A stretch of DNA of 18,500 nt from Candidatus Nomurabacteria bacterium (GCA_020846955.1 JADLCZ010000040.1:1-18500); one strand, 5' to 3'. Positions 1-6,615 are shown, numbered from the stretch's first letter. Numbers and translations: made by a program. Notes: generated by a model from the letters alone, not told the origin.

Positions 1-992
1 CCAAGCTCAGAGAGTGAACGGTTGAGCACAACAGTAGAGTCGAGGTGGGCAAATGTTGTCGCTGGGGCTGGGTCGGTAAGGTCGTCGGCTGGCACATACA
101 CTGCTTGCACAGATGTAACAGATCCTTTGTCAGTAGATGTAATACGCTCTTGCATAGTTCCCATTTCTGACGCTAGTGTTGGTTGGTAACCCACAGCAGA
201 TGGGATACGGCCAAGGAGCGCTGACACCTCAGATCCAGCTTGAGTGAAGCGGAAAATATTGTCTACGAAGAATAGCACGTCTTTACCTTCCGCATCGCGG
301 AAATGCTCCGCCATTGTAAGTCCAGAAAGTGCCACACGCAAACGAGCTCCTGGCGGTTCATTCATCTGACCGAAGACCATGGCCACTTTATCGAGAACTT
401 TTGAATCTTTCATTTCGTGGTACAAGTCATTACCCTCACGAGTACGCTCTCCCACTCCTGCAAACACAGAGTAGCCTCCGTGATTGCTTGCAATGTTGTG
501 GATCAATTCTTGAATAACAACAGTCTTTCCAACTCCAGCTCCTCCGAAGAGTCCCACCTTTCCACCTTTGAGTACTGGACAGATAAGGTCGATAACTTTA
601 ATACCAGTTTCGAGGATTTCAACTTTTGTTGCTTGCTCGGTAAATTCAGGAGCCTTACGGTGAATTGGAAGAGTATTTGTACGAGCAACATCCGCACCCT
701 CATCGATTTTGTCGCCAAGGACATTAAACATTCTTCCCAAAGTCTCTTTGCCGACTGGCACAGAGATTGGTGCGCCAGTATCTACTACATCCATTCCGCG
801 AGCCAAACCATCCGTTGAATCCATCGCCACAGCGCGGACCATATTGCCACCCACGTGTTGCTCTGTCTCGAGTACCACTGTACGAGTACCGTCTGTTACT
901 GTCAGCGCATTGTAAATTTCTGGCAATGCACCACTAAATTCGATATCTACGACCGGACCGATTATTTTTTTGATTGTACCTGTTGTTTTCAT
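1..992 (-). CDS. atpD: F1Fo ATP synthase subunit beta (3' end outside window)
   Basis: This is the catalytic beta subunit of F1, which makes ATP in the alpha3-beta3 head. The ATG at 992 opens 330 visible codons, and the frame runs off the window edge without a stop, so about the last quarter is missing. Seen in the translation: Walker A GGAGVGKT (residues 150-157), the GERTREGNDL segment with the catalytic glutamate (E182), the Walker B strand VLFFVDN (239-245) and the ALLGRIPSAVGYQPTL segment (258-273). All catalytic residues in view are intact. It is the most downstream atp gene here; atpC should follow outside the window. The 48-nt spacer before it is made of 7-bp quasi-repeats and separates it from an unrelated four-helix-bundle gene instead of from atpG. 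No Shine-Dalgarno sequence is visible; the ATG follows an AT-rich run. Confidence 0.98.
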   Translation of the reverse strand, partial: MKTTGTIKKIIGPVVDIEFSGALPEIYNALTVTDGTRTVVLETEQHVGGNMVRAVAMDSTDGLARGMDVVDTGAPISVPVGKETLGRMFNVLGDKIDEGADVARTNTLPIHRKAPEFTEQATKVEILETGIKVIDLICPVLKGGKVGLFGGAGVGKTVVIQELIHNIASNHGGYSVFAGVGERTREGNDLYHEMKDSKVLDKVAMVFGQMNEPPGARLRVALSGLTMAEHFRDAEGKDVLFFVDNIFRFTQAGSEVSALLGRIPSAVGYQPTLASEMGTMQERITSTDKGSVTSVQAVYVPADDLTDPAPATTFAHLDSTVVLNRSLSEL

Positions 993-1000
993 ATATATTA

Positions 1001-1035
1001 CATTTAACATTAAACAATTGACATTTGACTAGAAT
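1001..1035. repeat. 7-bp quasi-repeat array, 5 units
   Basis: The spacer between the four-helix-bundle gene and atpD reads as five consecutive 7-bp units in register. They include CATTTAA (1001-1007), CATTAAA (1008-1014) and CATTTGA (1022-1028). The first unit is identical to units in the array between atpF and atpE. Function unknown. Confidence 0.7.
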
Positions 1036-1040
1036 GCATT

Positions 1041-1436
1041 TTATTTTGTTGGTTTAGTTAGTAATGATTTTCTAAAAGCTGTTAATTGATGTGCTAGCCC
1101 TTCTAATAATTCCATATTCTCATTCAATTCCTTTTCAGTAATATACTTACTATCAAATGCTACATCTAAACAAGCAACTACTTCATGTAAGGAACCATTT
1201 GAGATATTTAAAAAATGTGCAAAATCTCTATCTGTTCCTCTTTCTGATCCTTCTGCAATATTTAAAATTATTGAATCCAATGCACGGTGTATCTGAGAAG
1301 TAAGTATGTATAATTCTTCTTTCGGAAACTTTTTCTTTACCAAGGATTTTATCTGCATATTTACTTTCCGTGTCTCCTGATAAACTTTAAAGTTTCGAAA
1401 TCGAAATGTTTTTTGGTTGTTTTGATTAAATGTCAT
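1041..1436 (-). CDS. Four-helix-bundle protein (S23/IVP family)
   Basis: A 131-residue protein of the four-helix-bundle family first described in intervening sequences of 23S rRNA genes. The family match is clear: an N-terminal FRNFKVYQ segment (residues 13-20), FPKEELYILTSQIHRA (38-53), ILNIAEGSERG (57-67) and a final helix LEGLAHQLTAFRKSL (110-124). Full length for the family. Members are thought to form small helical bundles or pentamers; their biochemical role is not settled. It sits inside the ATP synthase operon on the coding strand, 28 nt after atpG and 48 nt before atpD, and both flanking spacers are 7-bp quasi-repeat arrays. Its own first codons continue the upstream array. This suggests it was inserted into the operon and is now co-transcribed with it. 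No promoter or Shine-Dalgarno sequence is seen in front of it. No link to ATP synthase is known. Confidence 0.9.
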   Translation of the reverse strand: MTFNQNNQKTFRFRNFKVYQETRKVNMQIKSLVKKKFPKEELYILTSQIHRALDSIILNIAEGSERGTDRDFAHFLNISNGSLHEVVACLDVAFDSKYITEKELNENMELLEGLAHQLTAFRKSLLTKPTK

Positions 1437-1464
1437 ATGTTTTATGTTAATTGTCAGTTGTTCC
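1430..1464. repeat. 7-bp quasi-repeat array, 5 units, reaching into a start codon
   Basis: Five consecutive 7-bp units in register fill the atpG / four-helix-bundle spacer, for example ATGTCAT (1430-1436), ATGTTAA (1444-1450) and TTGTCAG (1451-1457). The first unit contains the start codon of the four-helix-bundle gene (complement of 1434-1436), so the array runs into the coding sequence. Confidence 0.6.
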
Positions 1465-2409
1465 CTAACTCACACTTGCCATACCTGCTGATATCTCACT
1501 AATTTCCTGCGTAATCGACGCTTGGCGGGCTTTGTTGAATACTAAGGTCAGATCATCTATCATTTCTCCGGCTGCATCGCTTGCATTCTTCATCGCTACC
1601 ATTCTGGAGCTTTGCTCGCTGGCATTGGATTCAAGGAGCATCTGATAGATCTGCATTCTTGATAATTTCTCGGCCAGTGATTTGAGTAATGCGTCTTGAT
1701 CTCCTTCGAATGTGTATGAGATAGAGTCTAAACCTCTATCTATAGATAGAGGTTTAGACTCTATCTGAGAATTATCTCCTACTGTTTCAATTAATTCTTT
1801 TATCTGCTCTTTTGAAATCGGGAGGATTTGTTTGATGTTGGCTTTTTGTGTAAGAGCAGAAACGAAATCCGTGTAAGCGACAAGCACTTTGTCATAATTG
1901 CCACTCGTGTATTCATCCATAATCATCGATGATACTGGCACAATATCAGCAAGCTTGATAGTGTCGGGTAATTCAGTAAAGCTTGCGATTACATTCCTAC
2001 TAATGCGACGCATTGCTGTGTCACCTTTTCGGCCAATAGTAACAATATCAATGTTGCCCGAAGTCGGACTTAGGGCTAGCCCGAAGTCGGACTTCGGGCT
2101 GAGAAGTGCTAGGGATTTTTTTATGACTTGTGCATTGTAGGCTCCGCAGAGTCCACGATTGGAGGTGATGAGCACAAGCAATATATTTTTGACTTCTCTT
2201 TGTACAAAAAGCGGGTGTTCGATCTTCTCGGAACTATTAGCAAGTGAAGTTAGAATCTCCCAAGAATATTCCGCATACAATCGAGATGCAAGAGTGCTCG
2301 AAACTGCGCGCTTCATTTTGGAAGCAGCAACAAGCTCCATCGCCTTGGTGATCTTTTTTGTGTTCTTCACACTCTTTATTCGTGATTTGATTTCTTTTGT
2401 CGATGCCAT
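1465..2409 (-). CDS. atpG: F1Fo ATP synthase subunit gamma with two palindromic insertions
   Basis: The gamma subunit is the central rotor shaft of F1. The N-terminal helix (residues 1-35, with KSRIKSVKNTKKITKAMELV), the NRGLCGAYN segment near residue 85 and the C-terminal helix (with YQMLLESNASEQSSRMVAMKNA) are typical of the family. At 314 residues it is longer than usual (about 285-290). The excess matches two in-frame insertions: residues 104-118 are encoded by a 45-bp tandem pair of hairpins, and residues 215-231 by a 48-bp perfect palindrome. Removing both (15 + 16 codons) would leave about 283 residues. Both fall in loops of variable length, between the first core helix and the next strand, and ahead of the C-terminal helix, so function is probably kept. 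It starts 33 nt after atpA, behind a repeat array. Confidence 0.97.
   Translation of the reverse strand: MASTKEIKSRIKSVKNTKKITKAMELVAASKMKRAVSSTLASRLYAEYSWEILTSLANSSEKIEHPLFVQREVKNILLVLITSNRGLCGAYNAQVIKKSLALLSPKSDFGLALSPTSGNIDIVTIGRKGDTAMRRISRNVIASFTELPDTIKLADIVPVSSMIMDEYTSGNYDKVLVAYTDFVSALTQKANIKQILPISKEQIKELIETVGDNSQIESKPLSIDRGLDSISYTFEGDQDALLKSLAEKLSRMQIYQMLLESNASEQSSRMVAMKNASDAAGEMIDDLTLVFNKARQASITQEISEISAGMASVS
1719..1766. repeat. 48-bp perfect palindrome inside atpG
   Basis: Two 24-nt arms meet at 1742/1743 with no mismatch and no loop. The left arm begins AGATAGAGTCTAAACC (1719-1734) and the right arm ends with its complement at 1766. The flanking bases (G and G) do not pair, so the palindrome is exactly 48 bp. 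It is translated as residues 215-231 of gamma and contains no stop in that frame. Its length is a multiple of three, as expected for a tolerated in-frame insertion. Confidence 0.95.
2056..2100. repeat. 45-bp tandem pair of hairpins inside atpG
   Basis: Positions 2078-2100 form an 11-bp perfect inverted repeat around one central base (arm AGCCCGAAGTC). Positions 2056-2077 are a second, near-identical copy that has lost one pair (A in place of C at 2072). Together they make 45 nt, or 15 codons, encoding residues 104-118 of gamma. GC content is much higher than the surroundings. Confidence 0.92.
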
Positions 2410-2411
2410 AA

Positions 2412-2446
2412 TGATTAGCAGTTAGCAACTAGGTGCTAGGAGCTAG
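2412..2446. repeat. 7-bp quasi-repeat array, 5 units, spanning the atpA stop
   Basis: Five 7-bp units, each ending in TAG on the plus strand, fill the atpA-atpG spacer: for example CAGTTAG (2419-2425), CAACTAG (2426-2432) and GTGCTAG (2433-2439). On the coding (minus) strand each unit begins CTAG or CTAA. Because 7 is not a multiple of 3, the units place TAG/TAA in all three reading frames. The atpA stop codon (2445-2443) is part of the first unit. Confidence 0.75.
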
Positions 2447-3945
2447 TTTTTAAATCCTGTTTTAAAATCTGCTAAGGACTTTTTGAATGCTTCTTCGGAT
2501 TCTTCTGTATACATTCCTTTTTCTTTTACTTCTTTGAAGAAAGCTGGGACAGCACGCTCTGTGTATTCTACCAATCCACTTTCAAATTCTTTGATTTTGT
2601 CGATGGCGATGTCATCCATGTAGCCTTTTACAAGCGCATACAATACTGCGACTTGATGCTCGACGATAACTGGAGAATATTGAGGTTGTTTGAGGACTTC
2701 CACTGCTCTTTTTCCACGCTCCAGTTGGCGCTTGGTCGCATCGTCGAGATCGGATCCGAATTGAGCAAAAGCTTCCAATTCACGGAATTGTGCAAGGTCG
2801 AGCTTGAGAGTTCCGGCAACTTTCTTCATAGCTTTGATCTGAGCACTTGATCCCACACGCGACACAGAGAATCCAACGTTCACAGCTGGACGAATACCTT
2901 TGTAGAACAAATCAGTTTCCAAGAAAATTTGTCCATCTGTAATCGAAATCACGTTTGTCGGAATGTAAGCAGAAATATCACCGGCTTGTGTTTCGATAAT
3001 TGGCAAAGCTGTAATTGATCCGCCACCGTAGTCAGCATTGCGTCGGCAAGCACGCTCGAGCAATCTTGAGTGCAAATAGAAGACGTCTCCAGGATAAGCT
3101 TCACGGCCTGGGGGTCGGCGAAGTAGAAGAGAAATTTCGCGGTATGCTACAGCATGCTTGGAAAGATCATCATAAATAATCAATACGTCTTTGCCTTGAT
3201 CCATAAAATATTCAGCAATAGAGACTCCAGTATACGGCGCGATGTATGCCAATGGTGATGGCTCGGAAGCACCCGCAGAAACGATGATTGTATAATCCAT
3301 AGCACCACCTTCTTCGAGTCGGGCTTGAAGTTTGCGAAGCTTGGAATCTTTTTGACCAATTGAAACATATACACAAATCATATTCTGGCCTTTTTGGTTG
3401 AGAATTGCATCAATAGCAATTGCAGTCTTGCCAGTCTGGCGATCACCGATGATAAGCTCACGTTGCCCACGGCCGATTGGAATAATGGCGTCGATAGCTT
3501 TAATACCTGTTTGCACTGGCTGGTCCACACTCTTGCGTGTAATAACTCCTGGAGCAACTTTCTCAACTGGATAACTTTTGTCAGTTTTGATAGCACCTTT
3601 ACCATCAATTGGCTCTCCTAGAGCATTCAATACACGGCCGATTTGAGCATCGCTAACTGGGACTTCAAGGATTTTGCCTGTTGCGCGGACCTCATCGCCT
3701 TCTTTGATCTTTGAGAAATCAGAAAGGATGATAATACCAACAGAATCTTCTTCGAGGTTCAATGTCACCCCAACTTCCCCACCCGCAAAATTCACCATTT
3801 CTGATGCTTTGATATCAAAGAGTCCTGAAACTTTTGCAATACCGTCGAAAACTTCTACCACCTTACCTACTTTCTCTACCTTTACTTCAGTACTGAAATT
3901 CTCTATCTCTTTTCTTAAATTGTCTATTATTGTATTCTTTTTCAT
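2443..3945 (-). CDS. atpA: F1Fo ATP synthase subunit alpha
   Basis: The non-catalytic alpha subunit of F1 (500 residues, normal length). Seen: the N-terminal beta-barrel (about 25-95), Walker A GDRQTGKT (167-174), the LIIYDDLSKHAVAYRE strand (255-270), RRPPGREAYPGD (276-287) and the arginine finger in VGFSVSRVGSS (R363), which reaches into the neighbouring beta active site. The first ~20 residues form the amphipathic helix that binds delta at the stator. The ATG at 3945 lies one base after the atpH stop, so the two are probably translationally coupled. No Shine-Dalgarno sequence precedes it. The TAG stop lies in a 7-bp repeat array. Confidence 0.98.
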   Translation of the reverse strand: MKKNTIIDNLRKEIENFSTEVKVEKVGKVVEVFDGIAKVSGLFDIKASEMVNFAGGEVGVTLNLEEDSVGIIILSDFSKIKEGDEVRATGKILEVPVSDAQIGRVLNALGEPIDGKGAIKTDKSYPVEKVAPGVITRKSVDQPVQTGIKAIDAIIPIGRGQRELIIGDRQTGKTAIAIDAILNQKGQNMICVYVSIGQKDSKLRKLQARLEEGGAMDYTIIVSAGASEPSPLAYIAPYTGVSIAEYFMDQGKDVLIIYDDLSKHAVAYREISLLLRRPPGREAYPGDVFYLHSRLLERACRRNADYGGGSITALPIIETQAGDISAYIPTNVISITDGQIFLETDLFYKGIRPAVNVGFSVSRVGSSAQIKAMKKVAGTLKLDLAQFRELEAFAQFGSDLDDATKRQLERGKRAVEVLKQPQYSPVIVEHQVAVLYALVKGYMDDIAIDKIKEFESGLVEYTERAVPAFFKEVKEKGMYTEESEEAFKKSLADFKTGFKN

Positions 3946-3946
3946 A

Positions 3947-4357
3947 TTAGCTTTTTAATAAATATTTTTGTAATTGCTCCAATTGATTCTGTAATGTTAA
4001 ATCTATAATATCGTCTCCAATTTGTATCTTTACTCCACCTATCAAACTATCGTCGATCTCTTCTTCTGTGTGTATCGTCTCCCCTCTGTAATATTTTTTT
4101 AAAAAACTTTCGATTTCATTTAAACTTGTGTGACTTAATTTGTTTTTGCTACTTATCTTGACCTCTATCACACCGGCATCTTTGTTTTGTATATTGTGAA
4201 GTTTATCTAAAATAAGATTCAATCTTTTACCAATTAATCTGTGACGAGTGAGGAATTTGGCAGCATTATTAAGAACAACATCGAGCTCCTTACCTGTCTT
4301 GCCGACAGTGGCTTCATGCAGTGCGTATGCTATGTCATTGTTTTTAAGAGTTGCCAT
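3947..4357 (-). CDS. atpH: F1Fo ATP synthase subunit delta, short form
   Basis: The delta (OSCP) subunit joins the peripheral stalk to the top of F1. It has 136 residues against about 175-180 in most bacteria; the shortfall lies in the N-terminal helical domain. The C-terminal region keeps the family signature IDDSLIGGVKIQIGDDIIDL (101-120), followed by a helix with LEQLQKYL. Its place between atpF (6 nt upstream) and atpA (1 nt downstream) confirms the assignment despite weak sequence conservation. Reduced delta subunits fit a streamlined genome. No stop or frameshift remnant of a longer N-terminus is visible. Confidence 0.93.
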   Translation of the reverse strand: MATLKNNDIAYALHEATVGKTGKELDVVLNNAAKFLTRHRLIGKRLNLILDKLHNIQNKDAGVIEVKISSKNKLSHTSLNEIESFLKKYYRGETIHTEEEIDDSLIGGVKIQIGDDIIDLTLQNQLEQLQKYLLKS

Positions 4358-4363
4358 AAAATA

Positions 4364-4858
4364 TTATTTTATATCTTTCACTTGCTTTGCTAGTTTCTCA
4401 TCTAATTTACTGTCGGCTGTTTGTTCCAACAATTTCTCAGTGGCTTTTACTACCAATGACACGATCTCAGTTTTCGCTTCGTCTACCATACGAGCTTTCT
4501 CGTTCTCAAGCGTCTTCTTGCCACTTGCAATCATACCTTCTACTTGCACTTTCGCATCTTCGAGAATTTGAGCTTTCTTAGCCTCTGCCTCCTTTTTGCC
4601 TTCTTGGAAGATTACATGGGCCTCGGCACGTGCATCATTTATAACTTTCTCGTATTCCTTGCGAGAATTCTCTATAACGAGAGCATTTTCTTTTGCATCA
4701 TTGAGTCCTTTCTCTATAGTTTCGGTGCGCTCTGACATTATTTTCTTCAGCGGTTTTATCGCTAAAAAATATAATACTAAAAATACAATTATAAAATTTA
4801 TTGCTTGTGCAATAATGATCTTCCAGTCTATGTGAAATGTTGAAATAAATGAGTCCAT
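4364..4858 (-). CDS. atpF: F1Fo ATP synthase subunit b
   Basis: The membrane-anchored peripheral stalk. A single N-terminal membrane helix (about 14-34, IIIAQAINFIIVFLVLYFLA) is followed by a charged, alanine-rich helix to the end, rich in K/E with a long coiled-coil pattern (about 38-150), as expected for a b-subunit dimer. Length 164 is normal. The family feature of a polar start, a membrane helix and a KPLKKIMSERTE-like junction (36-47) is present. It is preceded by the longest spacer of the operon (106 nt to atpE), mostly a 7-bp repeat array, and followed after 6 nt by atpH. The ATG at 4858 is chosen because the membrane helix follows at the right distance. Confidence 0.96.
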   Translation of the reverse strand: MDSFISTFHIDWKIIIAQAINFIIVFLVLYFLAIKPLKKIMSERTETIEKGLNDAKENALVIENSRKEYEKVINDARAEAHVIFQEGKKEAEAKKAQILEDAKVQVEGMIASGKKTLENEKARMVDEAKTEIVSLVVKATEKLLEQTADSKLDEKLAKQVKDIK

Positions 4859-4890
4859 GGGTATAAAATAAAATGATTAAAATTAAACTA

Positions 4891-4967
4891 CATTTAACAT
4901 CTGACATTTAACATCTGACAAAAAGATAGATTTGAGTCAAATGTCAATAGTCAAGTGTCGAATGTTA
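4891..4967. repeat. 7-bp quasi-repeat array, 11 units in register
   Basis: Eleven consecutive 7-bp units without a break in register fill most of the atpE-atpF spacer. The first four alternate exactly between CATTTAA and CATCTGA (4891-4918). Later ones drift (for example AATGTCA at 4940-4946, ATAGTCA at 4947-4953), and the last (AATGTTA, 4961-4967) contains the atpE stop codon. Period 7 is unmistakable; no open frame or RNA fold stands out. Confidence 0.85.
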
Positions 4968-5189
4968 CTTGATTGAAAATGCAATAACGAGTGCATAAAT
5001 CGCAATAGCTTCCGCGAAAGCACAAGCGATAAGCATCGGAACGAAAACCTTTCCAGACGCTTCAGGATTACGGCCAATAGCTTCCATAGCTTTTGAACCA
5101 ATCAATCCAATAGCGATACCAGGACCAATAGCCCCAAGACCGATGGCAACAGCTTTCGCGATTTCTGGTATGTGTGTAATATTTTCCAT
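4965..5189 (-). CDS. atpE: F1Fo ATP synthase subunit c (proton-type ring)
   Basis: The c subunit forms the ion-carrying rotor ring in the membrane. The 74 residues make two membrane helices joined by the polar loop R40-N41-P42. Helix 1 has the glycine-rich packing face GLGAIGPGIAIGLIG (17-31). Helix 2 carries the ion-binding glutamate E60 in AFAEAIAIYALV. The residue after it is Ala and the helix-1 position that is Gln in sodium-binding rings is Ile27, so the sodium ligands are absent and proton coupling is inferred. No signal extension. The ATG at 5189 is the only fitting start and has no Shine-Dalgarno sequence before it. Confidence 0.97.
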   Translation of the reverse strand: MENITHIPEIAKAVAIGLGAIGPGIAIGLIGSKAMEAIGRNPEASGKVFVPMLIACAFAEAIAIYALVIAFSIK

Positions 5190-5229
5190 ACTATTTGTAT
5201 TAATTAACTAATAATGTTTGACCTTTATT

Positions 5230-6174
5230 CTAATGTGCTCCTGCGAGCTTTTCAGCATGATCCTTCTCGTCGTGTTCCTCGTCATGATCTTGTGATGCAA
5301 TGGTGTAATATACAAGTGTCAGTATTGCAAAGATAAATGCTTGTATTACTCCTACCATAACTTCTAAAAGTAAAAATGGTGTAGGTAGTAAGTAGGCAAT
5401 AAGTGCGGCCATTGAGGCTAGCAATACTTCTCCGGCAAAGACATTACCAAAAAGACGAAATGACAGTGATGCAATTTTTGCAAATTCACCTATCAATTCA
5501 AGAGCACTTACGAAAACCATAATGGGAGCGGTCAAAAGGACCATTGGATCTTTGCGAATTTTGGTAAAAATCCCTCCCAACGCCTTCAGATTAACATATT
5601 TATTGAAAGTTTTCCAGAGACCAATCGAGAATACACCAAATAAATTGGCGCCTAATACAGACAATATAGCAAGTGGTAATGTACCATTTATATCAGCTGT
5701 GCCAGATCGAATAAGTGGGATAAAAGCCTTGCCATGCTCTGTCATCTCTATAAGCCCCAAGCCTCCAAGAGGTACTATTCCCATCCAATTATTTATAAGC
5801 ACAAACATAAACACAGCAAATACTATCGGAAAGGCCTTTCTAGTCACACGCTCATCGTTAGTAACTTGATTACACAAATTTGTAGCACCATCAATAATCA
5901 TTTCAAAAAGATTTTGCATACCTTTTGGAACTTTTTTTATTTTGAGTCTAATTGCAATAGAAATTACAATAATAATCAGAACAACAATCCAACTAGTAAA
6001 CAATGCATTTGTAACTGTAAATGATCCAAAATGAGCAATTGGCTCTGCATAAAGTGTAGCTTCATGAGATATTTCCTCGTGAGTATTTTCTGTAGATTCG
6101 GTTGTAAAAGCCTCCACTGAAGGATTCTCTAGATTTTCGTTGTATTGATTACTATTATTAATTGTTGTTGACAT
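5230..6174 (-). CDS. atpB: F1Fo ATP synthase subunit a
   Basis: The stator subunit a forms the proton half-channels against the c ring. The essential arginine is present in LSFRLFGNVFAGE (R240). Membrane helices are seen at about 58-76, 115-136, 165-186, 212-235, 245-263 and 266-293. At 314 residues it is long: the first ~45 residues form a soluble, Glu/Thr-rich extension, and the last 20 are packed with His, Asp and Glu (five His), a possible metal-binding or acidic tail. The start overlaps the preceding atpI-like gene by 17 bp, so the two are probably translationally coupled. A shorter product starting later cannot be excluded, but no later Met precedes the first helix suitably. Confidence 0.96.
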   Translation of the reverse strand: MSTTINNSNQYNENLENPSVEAFTTESTENTHEEISHEATLYAEPIAHFGSFTVTNALFTSWIVVLIIIVISIAIRLKIKKVPKGMQNLFEMIIDGATNLCNQVTNDERVTRKAFPIVFAVFMFVLINNWMGIVPLGGLGLIEMTEHGKAFIPLIRSGTADINGTLPLAILSVLGANLFGVFSIGLWKTFNKYVNLKALGGIFTKIRKDPMVLLTAPIMVFVSALELIGEFAKIASLSFRLFGNVFAGEVLLASMAALIAYLLPTPFLLLEVMVGVIQAFIFAILTLVYYTIASQDHDEEHDEKDHAEKLAGAH

Positions 6175-6427
6175 TTTTTTCTTTTGCTTCTTTTTCTAAT
6201 TTTTCGATATACTTTTTTGAAATTCTAACAATTGAAATCACTGATATTAAAAAGGCAATTACTGTAGAAAGTATGAAAATTTTGGGTTCGGAATTAAAAC
6301 GCTTGTCAAAATACTTACCAACAAACAAAGCTATAACAATAGGCCCTGCTATACAAAATGACATCCGAATAAAAAGTGCTACTGCAGGCATCCACCATGC
6401 TTGTTTTGAATCAATATTGTCTTTCAT
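6158..6427 (-). CDS. AtpI/AtpZ-like small membrane protein of the ATP synthase operon
   Basis: An 89-residue protein with two membrane helices (about 14-36 and 49-68) and a lysine-rich C-terminal tail. The GPIVIALFVGKYFDKRF segment (28-44) fits the AtpI/AtpZ family, encoded first in many atp operons and thought to help assemble the c ring or carry magnesium. The sequence alone does not separate AtpI from AtpZ. I place the start at the ATG at 6427; an in-frame TTG three codons upstream (6436) is possible but less likely. It overlaps atpB by 17 bp. The promoter-like element about 33 nt upstream would make it the first gene of the operon. Confidence 0.8.
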   Translation of the reverse strand: MKDNIDSKQAWWMPAVALFIRMSFCIAGPIVIALFVGKYFDKRFNSEPKIFILSTVIAFLISVISIVRISKKYIEKLEKEAKEKNVNNN

Positions 6428-6459
6428 AAATAACAAAAGGGCAATCTTTGCCTAATATC

Positions 6460-6468
6460 AATATAGCA
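6460..6468 (-). promoter_or_regulatory. Extended -10 promoter of the atp operon
   Basis: On the minus strand TGC-TATATT (6468-6460) is an extended -10 element. The -35 region at 17-bp spacing (TAGCAA) is weak. Start of transcription would be near 6453, leaving a leader of about 26 nt before the ATG at 6427. It lies back-to-back with the tRNA-Ile promoter. Confidence 0.45.
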
Positions 6469-6473
6469 AAAAA

Positions 6474-6502
6474 TTGCGATATTTGCTAGTTTTTGCTATA
6501 GT
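6474..6502 (+). promoter_or_regulatory. Sigma70-type promoter of tRNA-Ile
   Basis: TTGCGA (6474-6479), a 17-bp spacer and TATAGT (6497-6502) match the housekeeping consensus. Transcription would start near 6509, about 35 nt before the tRNA. It is divergent from the atp operon promoter. Confidence 0.65.
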
Positions 6503-6543
6503 ATTCTTACTTATTTGGGTTTTGTAAAGTCCATATAATAATT

Positions 6544-6615
6544 GAGCGTGTAGTTCAGTGGTAGAACGCTGTCCTGATAAGACAGAGGTCGATGGTCCGA
6601 TTCCATCCACGCTCA
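6544..6615 (+). tRNA. tRNA-Ile (anticodon GAU)
   Basis: A full cloverleaf of 72 nt. The acceptor stem is GAGCGTG (6544-6550) with CACGCTC (6608-6614) and discriminator A6615. The D-arm GTTC/GAAC has a GG-containing loop, the anticodon stem is CTGTC/GACAG, and the anticodon is GAT at 6576-6578. The variable region is 5 nt, and the T-stem is GATGG/CCATC. All stems pair perfectly. CCA is not encoded and must be added. Oddity: the T-loop reads TCCGATT, so the nearly universal U at position 55 (Psi55) is C. Confidence 0.95.

Noticed and set aside
4891..4918. CRISPR-like array
   Set aside because: The repeats are 7-14 bp with no spacers between them, and there are no cas genes nearby.
4965..5189. 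Sodium-type c ring
   Set aside because: The helix-1 Gln and the Ser/Thr after the glutamate, needed as sodium ligands, are Ile and Ala here.
5190..5229. Another heptad array between atpE and atpB
   Set aside because: A 7-bp register can be forced but units share too little; it is not better than AT-rich background.
5522..5869. Plus-strand open frames opposite the atp genes
   Set aside because: They are the reverse of conserved coding sequence, without promoters or family features.
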